A DNA stretch of 64,000 bases from Chitinophagaceae bacterium (lineage in GTDB: Bacteria; Bacteroidota; Bacteroidia; Chitinophagales; Chitinophagaceae). This document shows, piece after piece, positions 36,296 through 45,924 of this stretch. The DNA lies in contig JAHBTR010000003.1 of NCBI GenBank assembly GCA_019638475.1, forward strand, positions 186,001 to 250,000, in the 5' to 3' direction. Numbering within the stretch: position 1 is the first letter of the stretch; every line of letters starts with the position of its first letter. The position numbers were made by a program, and so were the translations under genes. The notes under the pieces were generated by a model. That model was given only the letters and a program-made list of their open reading frames with translations, made no database searches and had not been told where the DNA came from.

Positions 36296-37423
36296 TTATT
36301 TAGATATAAAAGTTTTGGCATCATTGCTTATATCTTCTTCGTCAGTATTTTGAAAGTTAGATTTAATAACCCTCATTGTAGCAAGTTTATTTCTATTAGG
36401 TCTTGAAAGGTATATAGCATAGATAAAAGTAAAAAATATAACTATCTGTGTTAAGATAACCCATGTAACGCCAATAGGTAATAAAAAATAAGTAAGCAGC
36501 ATAAAGAGTATAGAGCATGTAGCTATAATAAGCGTAACTTGTGTATGAGTAAAACCTCTTTCAAGTAAGAAATGATGTAAGTGATTTTTGTCTGGGAAAA
36601 AAGGAGACCTTCCATGAATCATACGCAAAGAAAAAACCCTTAAAGTATCTAATAAAGGCATTAATAAAATACCAAAACCCATAGCAGGAGCAGCTTCTAA
36701 TGGTAAAATGGGAGCAGCTTTTGCTGTACTTATAAAATGAACTACCAATATGGCATTTACTGCACCACTAAGCATGGCTCCAGTATCGCCCATAAATATT
36801 TTTGCTGGTGAGTAATTGTAAATTAAAAAACTTAATACACTGGCAGTAAAAGTAAATGCAAGTACACTATAAAAAATATCATTATTAATTAAAAAATAAA
36901 TGCCAAATGCTGTAGTAGTTACAACACTAATAGTACCTGCAAGCCCATCTACACCATCTATTAGGTTGTAAGCATTCATAATAACTACAACTGTAAATAT
37001 TGTTAACAAACAACCACTGGTATAAGTTATAGCATGAATACCTAAAAAGCCGTGCATATTGGTTAAAACCAAATTAGCTTTAAACACTAAAATACAAGCA
37101 ACTATCATTTGCCCCATCACTTTTTTGATAGGAGATAATACCAAAATATCGTCTTTAATGCCAAAAAAGAATATCACCATAAATGCAGCTATATAATACT
37201 GAAAGCCTTGTATGAGTGTATTTGTATTAATAGATATTAATAACCCTGTCATAAATGCTACAAAAATGGCTAAGCCTCCCAAAGATGAAATAGGTGCTGT
37301 ATGAATTTTTCTTTCATCGGGTATATCATATAATTGCTTTTGTTTGGCTACAGTAATAATAACAGGAACTGCATAAAAGCCTACTGCAAATGATAATACA
37401 AAACCAATAATAATTTGTTCCAT
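36296..37423 (-). CDS. WecA/MraY-family undecaprenyl-phosphate sugar-1-phosphate transferase
   Basis: A 375-residue polytopic membrane enzyme that transfers a HexNAc-1-phosphate from UDP-sugar to undecaprenyl phosphate, starting a lipid-linked glycan. About ten to eleven transmembrane helices are visible. Family motifs are GIKDDILVLSP with the DD pair, NAYNLIDGVDGLAG, FMGDTGAMLSG, and the cytoplasmic loop segment HGRSPFFPDKNHLHHFLLERG, which is typical of WecA rather than MraY. The C-terminus is a charged tail. It is divergent from the transketolase N-subunit gene. Confidence 0.92.
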   Translation of the reverse strand: MEQIIIGFVLSFAVGFYAVPVIITVAKQKQLYDIPDERKIHTAPISSLGGLAIFVAFMTGLLISINTNTLIQGFQYYIAAFMVIFFFGIKDDILVLSPIKKVMGQMIVACILVFKANLVLTNMHGFLGIHAITYTSGCLLTIFTVVVIMNAYNLIDGVDGLAGTISVVTTTAFGIYFLINNDIFYSVLAFTFTASVLSFLIYNYSPAKIFMGDTGAMLSGAVNAILVVHFISTAKAAPILPLEAAPAMGFGILLMPLLDTLRVFSLRMIHGRSPFFPDKNHLHHFLLERGFTHTQVTLIIATCSILFMLLTYFLLPIGVTWVILTQIVIFFTFIYAIYLSRPNRNKLATMRVIKSNFQNTDEEDISNDAKTFISK

Positions 37424-37726
37424 TCTCTCTGGTTAATGTTAGTATAATGTTTTAAGTTATAAAGTAACAGTTGGAGGGATTTTGCAAAAGTAACTTTTAA
37501 TAACAAAAAACTTGTATAGCATCTTAAATTATTTTAAATAGTTCTATAATTCAATAATATACAAAATATTTATTTATTCTATATATATTTATTTTTATAA
37601 AAACTACCTTTATTATAAAAATATACAGTAGTGAGCAAAAATGTGTTTCTTCAATAATTTTATATGCTACTGTTAATGGAGAGGCTAAAAAAATTAACTT
37701 CGCTGCTTAATAAAATATAAGTGAAT

Positions 37727-38563
37727 ATGCAAAATAATTTAAGTGCCTTAGCAACACAAGTTAGAAGAGATATTGTAAGAATGGTACATGCTGTACAAAG
37801 TGGACACCCTGGCGGCTCATTAGGTTGTGCCGATTTTCTTACAGTATTATACTTTCATACTATGAAATACAATACTGATTTTAATATGAATGGAACTGAT
37901 GAAGATGTTTTCTTTTTATCTAATGGGCATATTTCTCCTCTATTTTATTCTGTATTAGCAAGGGCTGGTTATTTTGATGTTAAAGAACTTGCATCATTTA
38001 GAAGAATAAATTCAAGATTACAAGGGCATCCTACTACTCATGAGCATTTACCAGGTGTAAGAGTTGCCAGTGGTTCATTAGGTCAAGGAATGAGTGTAGC
38101 TATTGGTGCAGCATTAACTAAAAAATTAAATAACGATAAAGGGTTGGTTTTTTCATTGCATGGAGATGGAGAATTGCAAGAAGGTCAAATATGGGAAGCA
38201 GCCATGTTTGCACCACATCATAAAGTAGATAACCTTATTATTACCATAGATTATAATGGACAACAAATAGATGGACCTACTAAAAAAGTAATGAGTTTAG
38301 AAAATTTAAAAGCAAAATTTGAGGCATTTAATTGGCTTGTTGTAGAAATGAATGGTAATGATATTACCGATACAATGAATACACTTGATAAAGCTAAAAG
38401 CCTTACTGGTAATGGGAAACCAATTTGCATACTAATGAAAACAGTGATGGGAAAAGGAGTTGATTTTATGGAAACTGGACATGAATGGCATGGAATAGCA
38501 CCTAATGATGAGCAGTTAGCAAAAGCCTTAGCACAATTACCAGAAACAATAGGAGATTACTAA
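37727..38563 (+). CDS. Transketolase, N-terminal subunit
   Basis: The thiamine-diphosphate pyrophosphate-binding half of transketolase, 278 residues from the ATG at 37727 (a GTG two codons upstream is the alternative). The motifs SGHPGGSLGCADFL, LSNGHISPLFYSVLA, SGSLGQGMSVAIGAAL and GDGELQEGQIWEAAMFA, the last being the GDG-x-N-type cofactor motif, are intact. It pairs with the C-terminal subunit at 35193-36155 in the non-oxidative pentose phosphate pathway. It is followed by a strong terminator shared with the convergent accA gene. Confidence 0.92.
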   Translation: MQNNLSALATQVRRDIVRMVHAVQSGHPGGSLGCADFLTVLYFHTMKYNTDFNMNGTDEDVFFLSNGHISPLFYSVLARAGYFDVKELASFRRINSRLQGHPTTHEHLPGVRVASGSLGQGMSVAIGAALTKKLNNDKGLVFSLHGDGELQEGQIWEAAMFAPHHKVDNLIITIDYNGQQIDGPTKKVMSLENLKAKFEAFNWLVVEMNGNDITDTMNTLDKAKSLTGNGKPICILMKTVMGKGVDFMETGHEWHGIAPNDEQLAKALAQLPETIGDY

Positions 38564-38656
38564 TTTTAAAAAAAAATAACCGATTGGGATATTGTTTTGT
38601 CCAAAAGAACTCTTACCTTAGCATCGGTTTTTCATAGGATATTGGATTTTAAAAAC

Positions 38657-38687
38657 GGGGCTGGATATTTATCCTGGCCCCTTTTTT
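38657..38687 (+). terminator. Intrinsic terminator between transketolase and accA
   Basis: GGGGC and GCCCC arms with an additional GGATA/TATCC stem (38657-38681) precede TTTTTT at 38682-38687. An A-run on the left side means the structure could also terminate accA transcripts coming from the right. Confidence 0.8.
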
Positions 38688-38707
38688 ATGGTAGTAAGGT
38701 AATGTTG

Positions 38708-39688
38708 TTATACAGATGCTACATTCCAAAAGCCCATTTTTTCGTATTTGGCTATTCTATTATTAATACGTTGTTGAGGTTCTACATCTTTAAATTCATT
38801 TAAAGCATTGATGATGTGTTTTTTTAAAATCTGTGCAGCATCATTATAATCCCAATGTGCACCACCATCTGGTTCTGGTACTATTTCATCTACTAAGCCA
38901 AAACCTTTCATATCGGTAGCAGTAAGTTTTAATTGTTCTGCAGCTATTTCTTTTTTATCCCAGCTACGCCATAAAATTGAAGAACAACTTTCTGGCGAAA
39001 TAACAGTGTACCATGTATTTTCCATCATTAGCATTTTATCGCCTACACCTATACCTAATGCTCCACCACTTGCTCCTTCTCCTATAATTACACAAATAAT
39101 AGGCACTTTAAGCCTTACCATTTCATAAATATTTCTTGCTATGGCTTCTCCTTGTCCTCTTTCTTCTGCTTCAAGACCAGGAAATGCCCCTGGTGTATCT
39201 ATTAAAGTAACAATGGGTTTATTAAATTTTTCAGCTAAACGCATTAATCGTAATGCTTTTCTGTAACCTTCAGGGTTTGCCATACCAAAGTTTCTTAATT
39301 GTCTTGTTTTGGTATTGGTGCCTTTTTGCTGACCTATAAACATAACAGTTTCTCCATCTAATTCTGCAAAACCGCCAACCATTGCTTTGTCATCTTTTAT
39401 ATTTCTATCGCCATGCAGTTCTAAGAAATTAGCTGTCATTTTTTCTATATACTTTAAAGTATAAGGTCTGTCTGGATGCCTGCTTAATTGAACTCTCTGC
39501 CAAGGAGTAAGGTGTTGAGTAATTTCTTTTCTTTTATCTACAATAGATTGTTCTAATTGCAGCAGTGTATTGTTATAATCAATTTTAGCATTTTTTTCAG
39601 CCAGCTTTTTAGTTTGTTCTATTTGCTCGTATAATTCTTTTATTGGCTGTTCAAAATCTAAAAATTGTCTATTGGGGTATTGTGGCAT
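38708..39688 (-). CDS. accA: Acetyl-CoA carboxylase carboxyltransferase alpha subunit
   Basis: AccA with AccD moves the carboxyl group from biotin to acetyl-CoA, giving malonyl-CoA for fatty acid synthesis. The 326-residue protein is of normal length. Diagnostic stretches are [19 protein letters not shown], a [15 protein letters not shown] segment, [34 protein letters not shown] and [14 protein letters not shown]. The start ATG at 39686-39688 is clear. accD is not in the window. Confidence 0.96.
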   Translation of the reverse strand: MPQYPNRQFLDFEQPIKELYEQIEQTKKLAEKNAKIDYNNTLLQLEQSIVDKRKEITQHLTPWQRVQLSRHPDRPYTLKYIEKMTANFLELHGDRNIKDDKAMVGGFAELDGETVMFIGQQKGTNTKTRQLRNFGMANPEGYRKALRLMRLAEKFNKPIVTLIDTPGAFPGLEAEERGQGEAIARNIYEMVRLKVPIICVIIGEGASGGALGIGVGDKMLMMENTWYTVISPESCSSILWRSWDKKEIAAEQLKLTATDMKGFGLVDEIVPEPDGGAHWDYNDAAQILKKHIINALNEFKDVEPQQRINNRIAKYEKMGFWNVASV

Positions 39689-39907
39689 ACAGTTAAAATT
39701 GGTTTGTAAAAATAATACTTTGACAGTTTGTAAATAACAAAATTATTTTAAAGGGCTTTGTAAAACATCAAATGTAGAAAATTTGGAGTATGATAATAAA
39801 AAAATAGAGAATTAATTATTAAAAATCAGGTAGATAAATAAATAAAAAATAGTAATGCTTGTTTATTAGATATGGATAAATAAATTGCATTATTAAATAA
39901 TACATTT

Positions 39908-40252
39908 ATGAATAATCTTATACAAGAGTTTAATGACTATAGAACCAGAATGAATGAGGTTTTATTGAGTAAAAATAATTTGGTTATAAAACGTTTGTGG
40001 AATTTAGATACCAATGCTTATGAAGAGGGAGCATTGGATAAAAAAACAAAAGAAATGTTAGGCTTAGTAGCCAGTATGGTATTAAGGTGTGATGATTGTA
40101 TAAAATATCATCTTGGAAAAACCTATGAATTGGGAGTAAGTACAGAACAGTTGTATGAGGTTTTTGCTGTAGCCAATATTGTTGGTGGTACTATTGTAAT
40201 ACCTCATACCAGAAGGGCAGCAGAATATTGGGAGGCATTGCTAAAAAGCTAA
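39908..40252 (+). CDS. Carboxymuconolactone decarboxylase/AhpD-like protein
   Basis: A 114-residue all-helical protein of the CMD/AhpD family. The redox motif is C61-DDC64 with the downstream histidine at residue 68 (RCDDCIKYHLG), which points to an alkylhydroperoxidase-type activity rather than true decarboxylation. A LYEVFAVANIVGGTIV helix and the terminal RRAAEYWEAL follow. It is a single small gene with no clear partner. Confidence 0.85.
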   Translation: MNNLIQEFNDYRTRMNEVLLSKNNLVIKRLWNLDTNAYEEGALDKKTKEMLGLVASMVLRCDDCIKYHLGKTYELGVSTEQLYEVFAVANIVGGTIVIPHTRRAAEYWEALLKS

Positions 40253-40262
40253 TATTATTTTT

Positions 40263-40862
40263 TTATATTTCTTGTAGCTTAAAATATTTATTAAAAATAA
40301 ATCCTAAGCTGCCACCTATTGTACAGCCTATTATAGCACCAATAAAAACATCTAAAGGGTAGTGCACACCAACATATACTTGTGCATAACAAATACTTGC
40401 TGCCCAAATGAAAAAAAGATAAGACCATTTTTTAAAGTCGGGCTTTAAGGTTAAAAAAATAAATATAGCAGCAGTAAAATGATTTACTGCATGAGAAGAG
40501 GGTAAACTAAAACTTGAAGGACAAAAATTTAATAATAAATTACCTGCATGTTGTTGAATAAAAATATCGCTGCATGGTCTTATTCTACCAAAAAGATTTT
40601 TTAAAATACTACTACTTATTTGGTCTGATATCGTAGCTATTATAGCAATGGCAATAATCCAAGCAATGGCTTTTTTACCATAATTTATAACTACATATAA
40701 TATTACAAATAAATATAGAGGAAGCCAAGTAGTAGCGTCTCTGTACCATGGTAAATTAGTATCTAAAAAATGGGTAGTCCATTCTGTATTAACTTTAAGG
40801 AAAAGTTTTTTATCAACTTTATCGAACCAGTTTACCAATTCTTGTATAAAAGCTACAGTCAT
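40263..40862 (-). CDS. PAP2-family membrane phosphatase
   Basis: A 199-residue integral membrane phosphatase of the type 2 phosphatidic acid phosphatase family. The three signature regions are present: K88 with RIRP at 93-96, PSSH at 121-124 with the catalytic histidine, and VGVHYPLD at about 164-171 with the nucleophilic His168. Five to six hydrophobic helices surround them. Relatives remove phosphate from undecaprenyl diphosphate or lipid A, so it may overlap with UppP. It precedes the EnvC-like gene in a run of minus-strand genes. Confidence 0.9.
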   Translation of the reverse strand: MTVAFIQELVNWFDKVDKKLFLKVNTEWTTHFLDTNLPWYRDATTWLPLYLFVILYVVINYGKKAIAWIIAIAIIATISDQISSSILKNLFGRIRPCSDIFIQQHAGNLLLNFCPSSFSLPSSHAVNHFTAAIFIFLTLKPDFKKWSYLFFIWAASICYAQVYVGVHYPLDVFIGAIIGCTIGGSLGFIFNKYFKLQEI

Positions 40863-40923
40863 TACTGTAAAGATAATGGCTGTTTATTTGAAAATGTGAT
40901 AAATGAGTTGTTTGAATATATTT

Positions 40924-42312
40924 TTATCTTGATTTTAGCCATTGTCTTGGATTAAGAAAATTGCCTTTATCATTGGCTACCATAAATAAAATAGATTCTT
41001 CACCATCTTCACTAACGCCAGAATGTCCTAATACAGTACCTGCTTTTACTTCTTGGTCTTTAGTAACATTAACAGAAGATAAATGACTATAAACAGTTAA
41101 ATATTTTCCATGTCTTATAATAACAGCTTGGTCTCCTCCATAATCGCCTACATAAGTAACTTTACCATTAGCTACAGATTTTACAGAAGTACCTTTTGGT
41201 ACAGCAATTTCAATCCCATCGCTTTTTCCTTTTAATTTATCTGTAACTTGATATTCTCCAAAAGGAATAATAACAGTGCCAATATTAACGGGCCATATCA
41301 AATTTCTTTTTTCAAAATTGATAGACATTTCTAAGCCTTCTTCAGAGCTTTCTAATACATTATAGGTTCTGGTAGTATTGCCACTACTTGCCATTGTGCT
41401 GATAGCTTCATCACTTGAAGAAGTTGAGGTAGTAGTAGATGTAGTTCTTGTTGTAGTAGCAACACCTGAAGCAGCTTGTTTTTTTGCTTCTGCCTCTGCT
41501 TTTTGTTTAGCAAGTCTTGCTGCTTTTTCTGCTTCTGCTTTTTCTCTTGCTATGATAGCAGTAATAGTGCTTTTCATTTGTTGTCTCTGCTTTTCTTTTT
41601 TACGAATCATAGCAGTTACTTCTTTTTCTTTTCCTTTTATATCATTTACTACAATATCTTTTTGTTTTTTATCTTCTTCTAAATCTTGTAATTGTGTTTT
41701 TTGCGTTTCTAAAACTTTACTTTGTTCTTCTTTGTAGGTAGTGAGTGTACCTATTTTTTCTTGTAATACTTGTTGTGTTTTTACAATATTGCTTACTTGG
41801 GTTTCTCTTAATCTTCTATAACTTTTTAAGTAAGTAACTCTTTTTAGTGCATCATTAAAATTTGTAGCAGAAAAAAGAAAATTTAAAAATTGATAGTTGC
41901 TTCTGTTTTTATATGCAAATGCAATACTACGAGCATATTGTTGTTTTAAAGTATCAAGCTCTTTTCTCATTCTGTATATTTCTAATGAGCTTTGATAAAT
42001 ATCCTCATCTAATAATCTTACTCTTTTTGTAATAGTTCTGATTAACTCTTCTCTGGCTTCAATTTTTCTTCTTATAGAAGCTATTTGAGATAAAGATGCT
42101 TTTTTACTTTTTTGTAGATTGACCAAACTTTGAGAAAGTTCATTAATTTCTTTTTTAAGCTGTGCCTCTTTTTTTTGTAGGTCTTCTTTTGTTTGCTGAC
42201 TTTGGGCATGATTACTTACTCCTACTAAAAGTATAATAGGTAGAATGGTTGTTAGAATTACTTTTTTTCTACACAATATTTTAAATAAGTTCATAGCTAA
42301 TTTGTTTTTCAT
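40924..42312 (-). CDS. EnvC-like coiled-coil protein with degenerate LytM domain
   Basis: About 462 residues from ATG at 42310-42312. It has a signal peptide (cleaved near HAQS-QQ), a long coiled coil at about residues 40-285 in two helical arms, an alanine/threonine-rich linker, and a C-terminal M23/LytM domain. The LytM zinc ligands are not conserved: the usual H-x-G-x-D reads SDGIEI, and the HF motif reads LF. This fits a non-catalytic activator of N-acetylmuramyl-L-alanine amidases, like EnvC, rather than a peptidase. It sits in a minus-strand run with the DUF4292 lipoprotein upstream. Confidence 0.85.
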   Translation of the reverse strand: MKNKLAMNLFKILCRKKVILTTILPIILLVGVSNHAQSQQTKEDLQKKEAQLKKEINELSQSLVNLQKSKKASLSQIASIRRKIEAREELIRTITKRVRLLDEDIYQSSLEIYRMRKELDTLKQQYARSIAFAYKNRSNYQFLNFLFSATNFNDALKRVTYLKSYRRLRETQVSNIVKTQQVLQEKIGTLTTYKEEQSKVLETQKTQLQDLEEDKKQKDIVVNDIKGKEKEVTAMIRKKEKQRQQMKSTITAIIAREKAEAEKAARLAKQKAEAEAKKQAASGVATTTRTTSTTTSTSSSDEAISTMASSGNTTRTYNVLESSEEGLEMSINFEKRNLIWPVNIGTVIIPFGEYQVTDKLKGKSDGIEIAVPKGTSVKSVANGKVTYVGDYGGDQAVIIRHGKYLTVYSHLSSVNVTKDQEVKAGTVLGHSGVSEDGEESILFMVANDKGNFLNPRQWLKSR

Positions 42313-42485
42313 CAATAGAATTTCAGATAATGATACAAAAACAAGCAGATTTACATAATGGTTATATGTAAAACTTATGTTTTATTTTATAAAGGTCATA
42401 AGTAGTAAAAAAAAATACATAAACTTTCTTATGTGCAAAAGTTTATACCACTTTTGCGTAAAACTATACTAAATGTGAAGAAGAT

Positions 42486-43316
42486 TTACTGTCTTTTATA
42501 ATTTTTAGGAATATTAAACACATACGTTAAAGGCTCGTTAAAGACATATTGTTTAAAATCTAACCAAATATCTAATTTAGATTTTTCTGAAACAGAAATT
42601 TTTCTTTGAGTAGAAAATATATTTTCTGCAATAGCTACATAGTTGCTATAAGTAATATTGCAAGTTCTGTTCTTAAAAAAATCTACATCATCTAATTTAC
42701 TATGCAATACTTTATAATCATTTTTATCTAAAGAAATAAGGTGTTTAAATAAATTTCCTAACATAAGTATAGAAAGTTTATCATCACTTACTCTGTAAGA
42801 AACAATATTGCTATCTATATAAATAGGATTGCCTATTAGTATATCTTGTATAGTATAATAGTCAAAGGGAATTGCTGTTATTTCTTGTAAATAATTTAAT
42901 GCTCTTCTTTGTACTATTTTATCTATTTTGTTTACAACAGTAATGCTATCTTTAGTAATTTTTGCTACTACACCTTCTTTAGTAATACCCAAAAAGTTTC
43001 CTACTAATCTTAAATAAATGACACTATCTTTTTGCATGTAAGTATAAGCTGTGAATTTTTTACTGTCTGATGGGCTTTCATAATCAACTTTAATTTTAGC
43101 AAAAAAGGTAGAAAAATTAATTTTATGTTGTATTACTTTATTTACAACATCTTTAATAATAGCAACAGAATCTATTGCAGTTTCTTCTGAAATGGTTACT
43201 ACATGTGTTGTATCTTTTTTTGAAATAGCTGTTTGTATAGGTTGTACTTTTTTTGTAGTACTACAAGCCTGTAAAATGAATAATAGGAAAAGTAAATAGC
43301 TTATATTTTTTTTCAT
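42486..43316 (-). CDS. DUF4292 lipoprotein
   Basis: A 276-residue lipoprotein: signal peptide with lipobox LQAC (Cys18), then a LolA/LolB-like beta-rich domain (residues 55-270). The TYMQKDSVIYLRLVGNFLGI stretch and the C-terminal YVFNIPKNYKR are typical of the DUF4292 family, which is found next to EnvC-like peptidase genes in Bacteroidota. The likely role is in outer-membrane lipoprotein handling, but this is unproven. It lies 9 bases downstream of dut. Confidence 0.8.
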   Translation of the reverse strand: MKKNISYLLFLLFILQACSTTKKVQPIQTAISKKDTTHVVTISEETAIDSVAIIKDVVNKVIQHKINFSTFFAKIKVDYESPSDSKKFTAYTYMQKDSVIYLRLVGNFLGITKEGVVAKITKDSITVVNKIDKIVQRRALNYLQEITAIPFDYYTIQDILIGNPIYIDSNIVSYRVSDDKLSILMLGNLFKHLISLDKNDYKVLHSKLDDVDFFKNRTCNITYSNYVAIAENIFSTQRKISVSEKSKLDIWLDFKQYVFNEPLTYVFNIPKNYKRQ

Positions 43317-43325
43317 TTGGCAAAT

Positions 43326-43760
43326 TTATTGTTTTCCAGTATGTCCAAAACCTCCTTCTCCTCTTTCTGTTTTGTTAATTGTTGTAACTGGCAGTAATTG
43401 TACTTGTTCTATTTTGGCAAAAACCATTTGTGCAATACGTTCTCCATGTTCAATGATTACAGTATCATTAGAAAGATTAATTAAAATAACTTTTATTTCT
43501 CCTCTATAATCTGCATCTATCGTACCTGGTGTATTTAAGCAAGTAATACCCTGCTTAATTGCTAAGCCACTTCTTGGACGAATTTGTGCTTCATAACCTA
43601 TGGGAATTTCTACAAATAAACCTGTAGGTATTAAAGTTCTTTCTAAAGGCTGTAAAGTAATGGGTGATGATAAATTGGCTCTTACATCCATACCAGAAGA
43701 ACCTATTGTAGCATATTCTGGTAAAGGATTAGATGATGTATTGATGATGTTTATTGTCAT
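43326..43760 (-). CDS. dut: dUTP diphosphatase
   Basis: A trimeric dUTPase that hydrolyses dUTP to dUMP and diphosphate, preventing uracil incorporation. The 144-residue protein has all five motifs: GMDVRA near the start, PRSGLAIK, the [11 protein letters not shown] loop with the catalytic Asp, ERIAQMVF, and the C-terminal [10 protein letters not shown]. Its ATG overlaps the stop of the upstream sugar transferase gene by four bases (ATGA). Confidence 0.96.
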   Translation of the reverse strand: MTINIINTSSNPLPEYATIGSSGMDVRANLSSPITLQPLERTLIPTGLFVEIPIGYEAQIRPRSGLAIKQGITCLNTPGTIDADYRGEIKVILINLSNDTVIIEHGERIAQMVFAKIEQVQLLPVTTINKTERGEGGFGHTGKQ

Positions 43761-44425
43761 AGCTTAAAAAATGTTTTACAGGAAATTTGTATGTCTAATG
43801 TAAAATGCCAATTCGTTATATATTCTATATCGGCTGCAATTCTTTTTTGAATATTAATTTTATTTTCTTCTTGATTTTCTACATCTCCTCGTAAGCCTTT
43901 TATTTGTGCAAGTCCTGTAATACCTGGTTTTAGTAAAAGACGTTCATCTATATTTTTTACATATTCACTATACATATTGTGAAATAAAATAGCATGGGGT
44001 CTTGGACCAACAATAGACATATCTCCTTTTAATACATTAATAAATTGTGGAAGCTCATCTAAATTATATTTACGAAGAAAAGCACCTACTTTGGTTACAG
44101 GTGTGGTATAGCTTAATGGCAACGAGTCTTTGTCTAAAGAGCTTTTATTGGTATGTAGTGTTCTGAATTTATAGCATTTGAATATTTTACCATTTAAGCC
44201 AATACGTTCTTGTACAAAAAGTGCCAAGCCTTTTGTTTCTACTTTAATGGCAAAAGCAATAAGTGGATATAACCAAGAAAAAATAAAAAGGAGAAATAAA
44301 GAGGAGAAAGTAACATCAAAAAGTCTTTTACCAAAATGCGTATTTATACACAATGCTTTTTGCTGAAGCATTTCTTTGGTAATTGTTTGATGGTTTATAT
44401 GTGCAGATAAGTTATTTTTACTCAC
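43757..44425 (-). CDS. Short initiating sugar-phosphate transferase (Bac_transf domain)
   Basis: A 222-residue polyprenyl-phosphate sugar-1-phosphate transferase of the monotopic type. It has a single membrane helix at about residues 42-62 (after [10 protein letters not shown]) and a catalytic region with [35 protein letters not shown] and VGPRPH, ending [12 protein letters not shown]. It lacks the N-terminal four-helix/Rossmann part of WcaJ-type enzymes. The start is GTG at 44423-44425 or an ATG 18 codons later. It overlaps dut by four bases and lies next to a full-length paralogue at 44518. Confidence 0.9.
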   Translation of the reverse strand: MSKNNLSAHINHQTITKEMLQQKALCINTHFGKRLFDVTFSSLFLLFIFSWLYPLIAFAIKVETKGLALFVQERIGLNGKIFKCYKFRTLHTNKSSLDKDSLPLSYTTPVTKVGAFLRKYNLDELPQFINVLKGDMSIVGPRPHAILFHNMYSEYVKNIDERLLLKPGITGLAQIKGLRGDVENQEENKINIQKRIAADIEYITNWHFTLDIQISCKTFFKL

Positions 44426-44517
44426 TGTTATTTTTTAACAGGCGTAAAAATATTGGATTAATGATATATAGAATATTTTTTTAGACAGAAAACTATTGAG
44501 TTGTTTTGTAATTTATT

Positions 44518-45906
44518 TTAATAAGCATTCTTTTCGCCCTTAATCATATTGATAACTGTTTGTAAAATAATCTGACAATCGAGCCAAAAACTCCAGTTTT
44601 CAATATACCAAATATCAAAATCTACTCGTTTTTGCATCAGGCTTGGCTCTTGAGTACTACCTCTTAAACCATGTATTTGTGCCCAACCTGTAATACCTGG
44701 TTTTACCAAATGCCTGAGATTATAATTATTCACCACACTTTTAGACATTAAGTTCAATGGTGTAGGGTGTGGTCTTGGACCTACAACAGACATTTCGCCT
44801 TTTAATACATTGATAAATTGTGGTAGTTCATCTAAATTAGTTTTTCTTAAAAACTTACCAAATTTTGTAACTCTTTTATCATCTTTAACTGCTTGTTGAT
44901 AAATGCCATTTTCGTTTACATCTTTTGAAGACATTTCCATAGACCTAAATTTATAACAAGCAATTTTTTTGTTGTTAATACCCCATCTTTCCTGTATAAA
45001 AAATATAGAGCCTTTTGAAGATAATTTTATAGCAATCATGATAATGGGAAATAACCAACTGAAAATAAACAGAAAGGCAAAAACGGAAAATACAATATCA
45101 AAAATTCTTTTAAAAGCCCTTAATTCTGCATCATCTAAAGGGATATTTCTTATAGATACAATAGGAATATTGCCCATGGTAGAAACAGCAACATTTTGAG
45201 AGAGCTTAAAGTAATCGGGAATGACTTTTACTCTTATGGCATTGTTATCACTTACATCTACAATATGTTTTATTTTATCTGCTGCTGTATTGGGCAATGC
45301 AACAACTACTTCTTCTATATGTTTTTCAACCAATATTTTTTCAAAGTCTGCTATTTTTCCTAAATACAAACTATTCAAATCTGTTTTTATTTCATCGTCA
45401 ATAAATCCTTCTACTTTATATCCTAACTTATTATTATCATTTACCAATTTATAAAAATCCATTCCTAATGCACCTGCACCTGCTATTAATAATTTTGTTT
45501 GTATTTTATCTTTATAAAATGTAGTGGCATAATACCAACGAGTAAGATATTTGGCTAATGGTAATACTAAAAGTTCTAATGCTGCAAATGCAAACATAAA
45601 ATACTTGGCATCTAAAGGATTTCTGGATGCAAAGAATAGTGCAATAACCATAAATGCCCCTTGTACAATAATGGTTTTTATTACCGTAACAATTTCTTTT
45701 GATAAACTTCTTGAAAGAAACTCATTATACAGAAATGTAACTTGAGCAGCAAAATACCAAAAAGCTGCAGCATAAACGTACAAAATAAATCCTCTTAAAG
45801 ATAAGCCTGTGCCACTATAAGGGAATATTTTTTTTGCAATAAAATAGCATACTGTTACCAATAAAATATCAATAGCTAACCGTGATATGTAGTGAGAACG
45901 TTTCAA
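44518..45906 (-). CDS. Undecaprenyl-phosphate glucose phosphotransferase-like (WcaJ/WbaP type)
   Basis: A 462-residue initiating transferase that places the first sugar-1-phosphate on undecaprenyl phosphate. It has four N-terminal membrane helices, a Rossmann-like CoA-binding domain (TKLLIAGAGALGMDFYKLV at about 137-155), a membrane helix near 277-300 and the catalytic domain with [42 protein letters not shown] and LVKPGITGWAQI. The only suitable start is TTG at 45904-45906. It lies 18 bases after the Wzi-like gene. Confidence 0.9.
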   Translation of the reverse strand: MKRSHYISRLAIDILLVTVCYFIAKKIFPYSGTGLSLRGFILYVYAAAFWYFAAQVTFLYNEFLSRSLSKEIVTVIKTIIVQGAFMVIALFFASRNPLDAKYFMFAFAALELLVLPLAKYLTRWYYATTFYKDKIQTKLLIAGAGALGMDFYKLVNDNNKLGYKVEGFIDDEIKTDLNSLYLGKIADFEKILVEKHIEEVVVALPNTAADKIKHIVDVSDNNAIRVKVIPDYFKLSQNVAVSTMGNIPIVSIRNIPLDDAELRAFKRIFDIVFSVFAFLFIFSWLFPIIMIAIKLSSKGSIFFIQERWGINNKKIACYKFRSMEMSSKDVNENGIYQQAVKDDKRVTKFGKFLRKTNLDELPQFINVLKGEMSVVGPRPHPTPLNLMSKSVVNNYNLRHLVKPGITGWAQIHGLRGSTQEPSLMQKRVDFDIWYIENWSFWLDCQIILQTVINMIKGEKNAY

Positions 45907-45924
45907 AGTAAAAGGGTTTTTAAA

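Noticed and set aside
41378..41737. 119-codon plus-strand open frame inside the EnvC-like gene
   Set aside because: It is the mirror of the Ala/Lys/Glu coiled coil, which automatically yields long Phe/Ser/Ala antisense frames.
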